Under the pieces are notes generated by a model. The model made no database searches. It was not told the origin of the DNA and saw only the letters and a list, made by a program, of their open reading frames with translations. A DNA stretch of 41,204 nucleotides, taken from Metalysinibacillus jejuensis. Its GTDB lineage: Bacteria > Bacillota > Bacilli > Bacillales_A > Planococcaceae. The DNA lies in the NCBI RefSeq assembly GCF_003057615.1, contig NZ_QAFW01000022.1:1-41204 (forward strand), given 5' to 3'. Position 1 is the first letter of the stretch. The number at the start of each line of letters is the position of its first letter. Both the position numbers and the translations under genes were made by a program. Shown here piece by piece: positions 38,843 to 41,204 of the stretch.

Positions 38843-40861
38843 TCACCTACCTTTTGTTTGTTTTAATGCGCTCTCTAGTGGTGCTTTTAGTGCTGGTGCT
38901 AAAGTTTTTGCATACGTTGCCGTAATGTGATTATTATCTCGATAAATCACAACATTTCCTATTACAGGCGGACATATTTCTTCATCGCAAAAATAGTCTG
39001 TTAAATCTGCAAAAATCACATTATTCGGTATGTTAGGTGTAGTTTCCCAAGGAATTGTAGGTGATACACCTTCATCTCTAGGGATAGCACAATCTAAAGG
39101 GTTGGTAGTTTTAGCTAAGCATTGAGCGATATTTTCTTTCATTCTCGGATTATCTCTAATTGCAAAAATCGTCGTTACGTCTTGTAATTTAGTCCATTGG
39201 TTAATATAACCTTGAGGAATATCAGCTCTTTTATTTAATGTAGCTGTTGTAAATACCAAATCAGGTGGATTCTCTTGCAAGGCTGCAATAACATTTTCAT
39301 TCCACTCTAAACAAGTTTCAGTCAATTGCTTTTCCTTATCTTGATCTGTAAATCGGCAACCATCATGATTGTAAGAGTCTATACGAAACTCAAGTTGTTC
39401 AGCTAAAATTTCTAAAGCAGGGAACCAGTGTACTGAGTGAGACCCTCCAACCATTGCTACTACATATTTTGGATTCTCTTTTTGACCAAAAGAGCACTTC
39501 TTAACATCAACACCATCTTTACCTAAACACTCTTTATATTGATAAAAGCTAGGAAAATCTTGCACAATATCTATTTCTGAAGGTAGATAAGATTCGACTT
39601 CTGATGGTGTTATGCCATAAAGTTTAGCCATAGCACCAGGGTAATCTTCAGTGTTGCCCATGGCTATTAAACTTTGAGCCTGCACAGCATCTATTTTATT
39701 ATATGCAATGAACCCAATAAAAGCGGTTAAAACCAAAGAGGCTGCTAATACGCTAATTACTTTAATACGTTGGTTTTGTATTGATAGCGGCCTAATGCGA
39801 GCTTCGATAACCTTCGTAGAAAATAAGGATAATATTAATGTAACTACTAATAAAATAACACCTTCTGTTAATGTTAAAACCGTGGTGTTTTTATAATGCT
39901 GGTAAAATAGTAGTAACGGCCAGTGCCATAAATAAATGCCATAAGTTAATCCACCTAAATACATAAGTGGCTTGTAAGTTAGTAAGTGTTGTACACCGTA
40001 TGTAGGGTTGTGATTTGTAGTAATAATAATTAACAAGACACCTGTTATCGGTACTAATGCTAAATAACCTGGAAAGACTGTTGATACAGGCAATAAAACA
40101 CCTGTTAAACAAATAATCGCTAGACCTAACCATCCTAAAATTACATTTAAAATATTTGACCATTTTAAATAAGGTAATAATAAAGCAAGAATGCCCCCAA
40201 TACTAAATTCCCAAGCCCTAGCAAATGTATCAAAGTAAGCCCTTGGCTGATTAACAGTCGTTTTATAAACAGAATAAGATAATGATGTAACAAAGATAAT
40301 TAATAAAACGCTAAGAAAAGTCTTTCTGACAGGCTTCTTAAAAACTTTACGAGCTATAAAATAACTAAATAAAATAACTACTGGCCATATTAAATAAAAT
40401 TGACCTTGAATACCTAACGACCAATAATGTTGAAATGGACTTGTATCACTATCTGTTGATAAATAATCTACCGCATCAAAGGCTAGTCGCCAATTTTCAT
40501 AATAAAAGACAGAAGCTAGCATATGAGGCGTTAAATTTTGCCACATATGAGGTGGTAGGAAAAATAACCCCGCTATCATAATAAAAGAAATCACGAGTAA
40601 TGCTTGAGGAAACAAACGTTTAGCTAAGCCCAAAAGGAAATCAAATACGTTAATTGTTCCTTCTTTTTCCACTCGCGCTAATAGCGATGTAGTAATGAGA
40701 AATCCGGATAGCACGAAAAATACATCAATTCCTCCTGATACTCTGCCAAACCAAATATGATAAATTGCTACGAGCAATGTAGCTATTGTGCGTAACCCTT
40801 CTATCTCTGGTCGATATCGCTTAACAGGGATACGCAAATCTTTTGTATTAATAATTTTCAC
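38843..40861 (-). CDS. Membrane O-acyltransferase (acyltransferase 3 family) with C-terminal SGNH domain
   Basis: This protein of about 670 residues resembles OatA-type enzymes, which move acetyl groups across the membrane onto cell-surface polymers such as peptidoglycan or secondary wall polysaccharide. The N-terminal part begins YRPEIEGLRTIATLLVAIYHIWF, with the family Arg and His, and has about 10-11 hydrophobic helices, including GGIDVFFVLSGFLIT and YWSLGIQGQFYLIWP. The C-terminal SGNH esterase/transferase domain shows VVAMVGGSHSVHWFPAL (GGSH instead of GDSH) and YRDNNHITATYAKTLAP (Asp and His). The start is unclear: AAAGGAG overlaps the GTG at 40861, an ATT at 40852 has better spacing, and no ATG exists nearby. 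The acyl acceptor is unknown. Confidence 0.85.
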   Translation of the reverse strand: MKIINTKDLRIPVKRYRPEIEGLRTIATLLVAIYHIWFGRVSGGIDVFFVLSGFLITTSLLARVEKEGTINVFDFLLGLAKRLFPQALLVISFIMIAGLFFLPPHMWQNLTPHMLASVFYYENWRLAFDAVDYLSTDSDTSPFQHYWSLGIQGQFYLIWPVVILFSYFIARKVFKKPVRKTFLSVLLIIFVTSLSYSVYKTTVNQPRAYFDTFARAWEFSIGGILALLLPYLKWSNILNVILGWLGLAIICLTGVLLPVSTVFPGYLALVPITGVLLIIITTNHNPTYGVQHLLTYKPLMYLGGLTYGIYLWHWPLLLFYQHYKNTTVLTLTEGVILLVVTLILSLFSTKVIEARIRPLSIQNQRIKVISVLAASLVLTAFIGFIAYNKIDAVQAQSLIAMGNTEDYPGAMAKLYGITPSEVESYLPSEIDIVQDFPSFYQYKECLGKDGVDVKKCSFGQKENPKYVVAMVGGSHSVHWFPALEILAEQLEFRIDSYNHDGCRFTDQDKEKQLTETCLEWNENVIAALQENPPDLVFTTATLNKRADIPQGYINQWTKLQDVTTIFAIRDNPRMKENIAQCLAKTTNPLDCAIPRDEGVSPTIPWETTPNIPNNVIFADLTDYFCDEEICPPVIGNVVIYRDNNHITATYAKTLAPALKAPLESALKQTKGR

Positions 40862-40882
40862 TCCTTTAACCAAACCATTACA

Positions 40883-40890
40883 ATTATAAC
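40883..40890 (-). promoter_or_regulatory. Extended -10 promoter element before the acyltransferase gene
   Basis: TGTTATAAT on the minus strand is a TGn-extended -10. No good -35 is seen 16-18 bases upstream (T-rich sequence from the rRNA terminator). The start region of the gene lies about 20-30 bases downstream. Confidence 0.55.
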
Positions 40891-40904
40891 ATTTTTCCCA
40901 CAAC

Positions 40905-40940
40905 AAAAAACGAGTAACTCTTAGGAGCTACTCGTTTTTT
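40905..40940 (-). terminator. rRNA operon terminator
   Basis: Stem formed by AAAAAACGAGTA and TACTCGTTTTTT arms, with an inner GAG/CTC, just after 5S rRNA; a T-run follows on the minus strand. Confidence 0.9.
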
Positions 40941-40945
40941 CTATT

Positions 40946-41061
40946 GCCTAGCGATGTTCTACTCTCGCAGGGGCTAACCCCAACTACCATCGACGCTAAA
41001 GAGCTTAACTTCCGTGTTCGGTATGGGAACGGGTGTGACCTCTTTGCCATTATCACTAGAC
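40946..41061 (-). rRNA. rrf: 5S ribosomal RNA
   Basis: About 116 nt with the universal 5S core on the minus strand: AAGAGGTCACACCCGTTCCC, CCGAACACGGAAGTTAAGC and GATGGTAGTTGGGG. The ends TCTAGTGAT and ATCGCTAGG pair to form helix I. Ends are estimated to within a few bases. Confidence 0.95.
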
Positions 41062-41117
41062 CTTTTGAGTGTGTTCACTCAAAACTGGATAAACTTCATT
41101 GTTTTTTGTAAAGTAGT

Positions 41118-41204
41118 TGGTTAAGTCCTCGACCGATTAGTATTCGTCAGCTCCGTATGTCGCCACACTTCCACGCCGAACCTATCTACCTTGTCGTCTT
41201 CAAG
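41118..41204 (-). rRNA. rrl: 23S ribosomal RNA, 3' end only
   Basis: The minus strand reads AAGACGACAAGGTAGATAGG, GACATACGGAGCTGACG and AATCGGTCGAGGACTTAACC, the conserved 3' end of Bacillales 23S rRNA. The gene continues beyond the window. The 56-base spacer to 5S holds no tRNA. Confidence 0.95.

Noticed and set aside
40945-41204. tRNA gene or CRISPR array near the rRNA genes
   Set aside because: The 23S-5S spacer is only about 56 bases, and no tRNA cloverleaf or regular repeat array was seen in the window.

Overview
The window comes from a low-GC Gram-positive bacterium of the order Bacillales. Gene order over about 30 kb on the minus strand matches the classical Bacillus purE-to-yefA region: rRNA operon end, yebG, pur genes, yerA, yerB, yerC, pcrB, pcrA, ligA, camS, gatCAB, dgkB, rlmCD. 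The family is probably Planococcaceae/Caryophanaceae-like, but that is inference. Almost every gene reads on the minus strand, so transcription runs from high to low coordinates.

Layout, in transcription order. (1) 41204-40905: 3' end of 23S rRNA, 5S rRNA and the rRNA operon terminator. (2) 40890-38659: a membrane acyltransferase with a C-terminal SGNH domain, then the small gene yebG. (3) 38646-27589: two PurR boxes, a promoter, a guanine-type purine riboswitch with terminator, then purE-K-S-Q-L-F-M-N-H, an internal terminator, purD and a final terminator. purB and purC, expected between purK and purS, are absent. PurQ has lost its catalytic Cys and His. (4) 27386-24248: yerA (adenine deaminase family), yerB (lipoprotein), yerC. 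(5) 24219-14545: pcrB, pcrA and ligA. (6) 14529-6913: camS, gatC-A-B, a thioredoxin-like gene, dgkB and rlmCD. (7) 6593-4245: an IS21-family element with a frameshifted istA. (8) 4000-1: a type I-like modification locus (an unusual methylase fused to a specificity domain, a canonical hsdM, and hsdS cut by the right end of a TnpB-type IS200/IS605 element).

The outstanding feature is in region 5. pcrA is broken into five pieces and ligA into two. The interruptions are five group II introns (four in pcrA, one in ligA). Excising them at the predicted boundaries rejoins all frames exactly and yields a 741-residue PcrA and a 663-residue LigA, both of normal family length. Each intron has a 34-nt domain V, four of five start GTGCG, all end in AY, and each holds a 6-7 nt EBS1 candidate exactly complementary to the last bases of its own 5' exon. 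The pcrA introns lie in helicase motifs Ia, II, III and VI. Only one intron (pcrA intron 3) encodes a protein: a 377-residue intron-encoded protein with a well-conserved maturase (X) domain but a shrunken reverse transcriptase domain in which the YADD box reads HKGD and the motif A Asp is Ala. It looks like an RT-dead, splicing-only maturase, comparable in logic to plant MatK, which may also serve the four ORF-less introns in trans. Expression of an essential helicase and the replicative ligase would then depend on RNA splicing by a maturase encoded within the same transcript.
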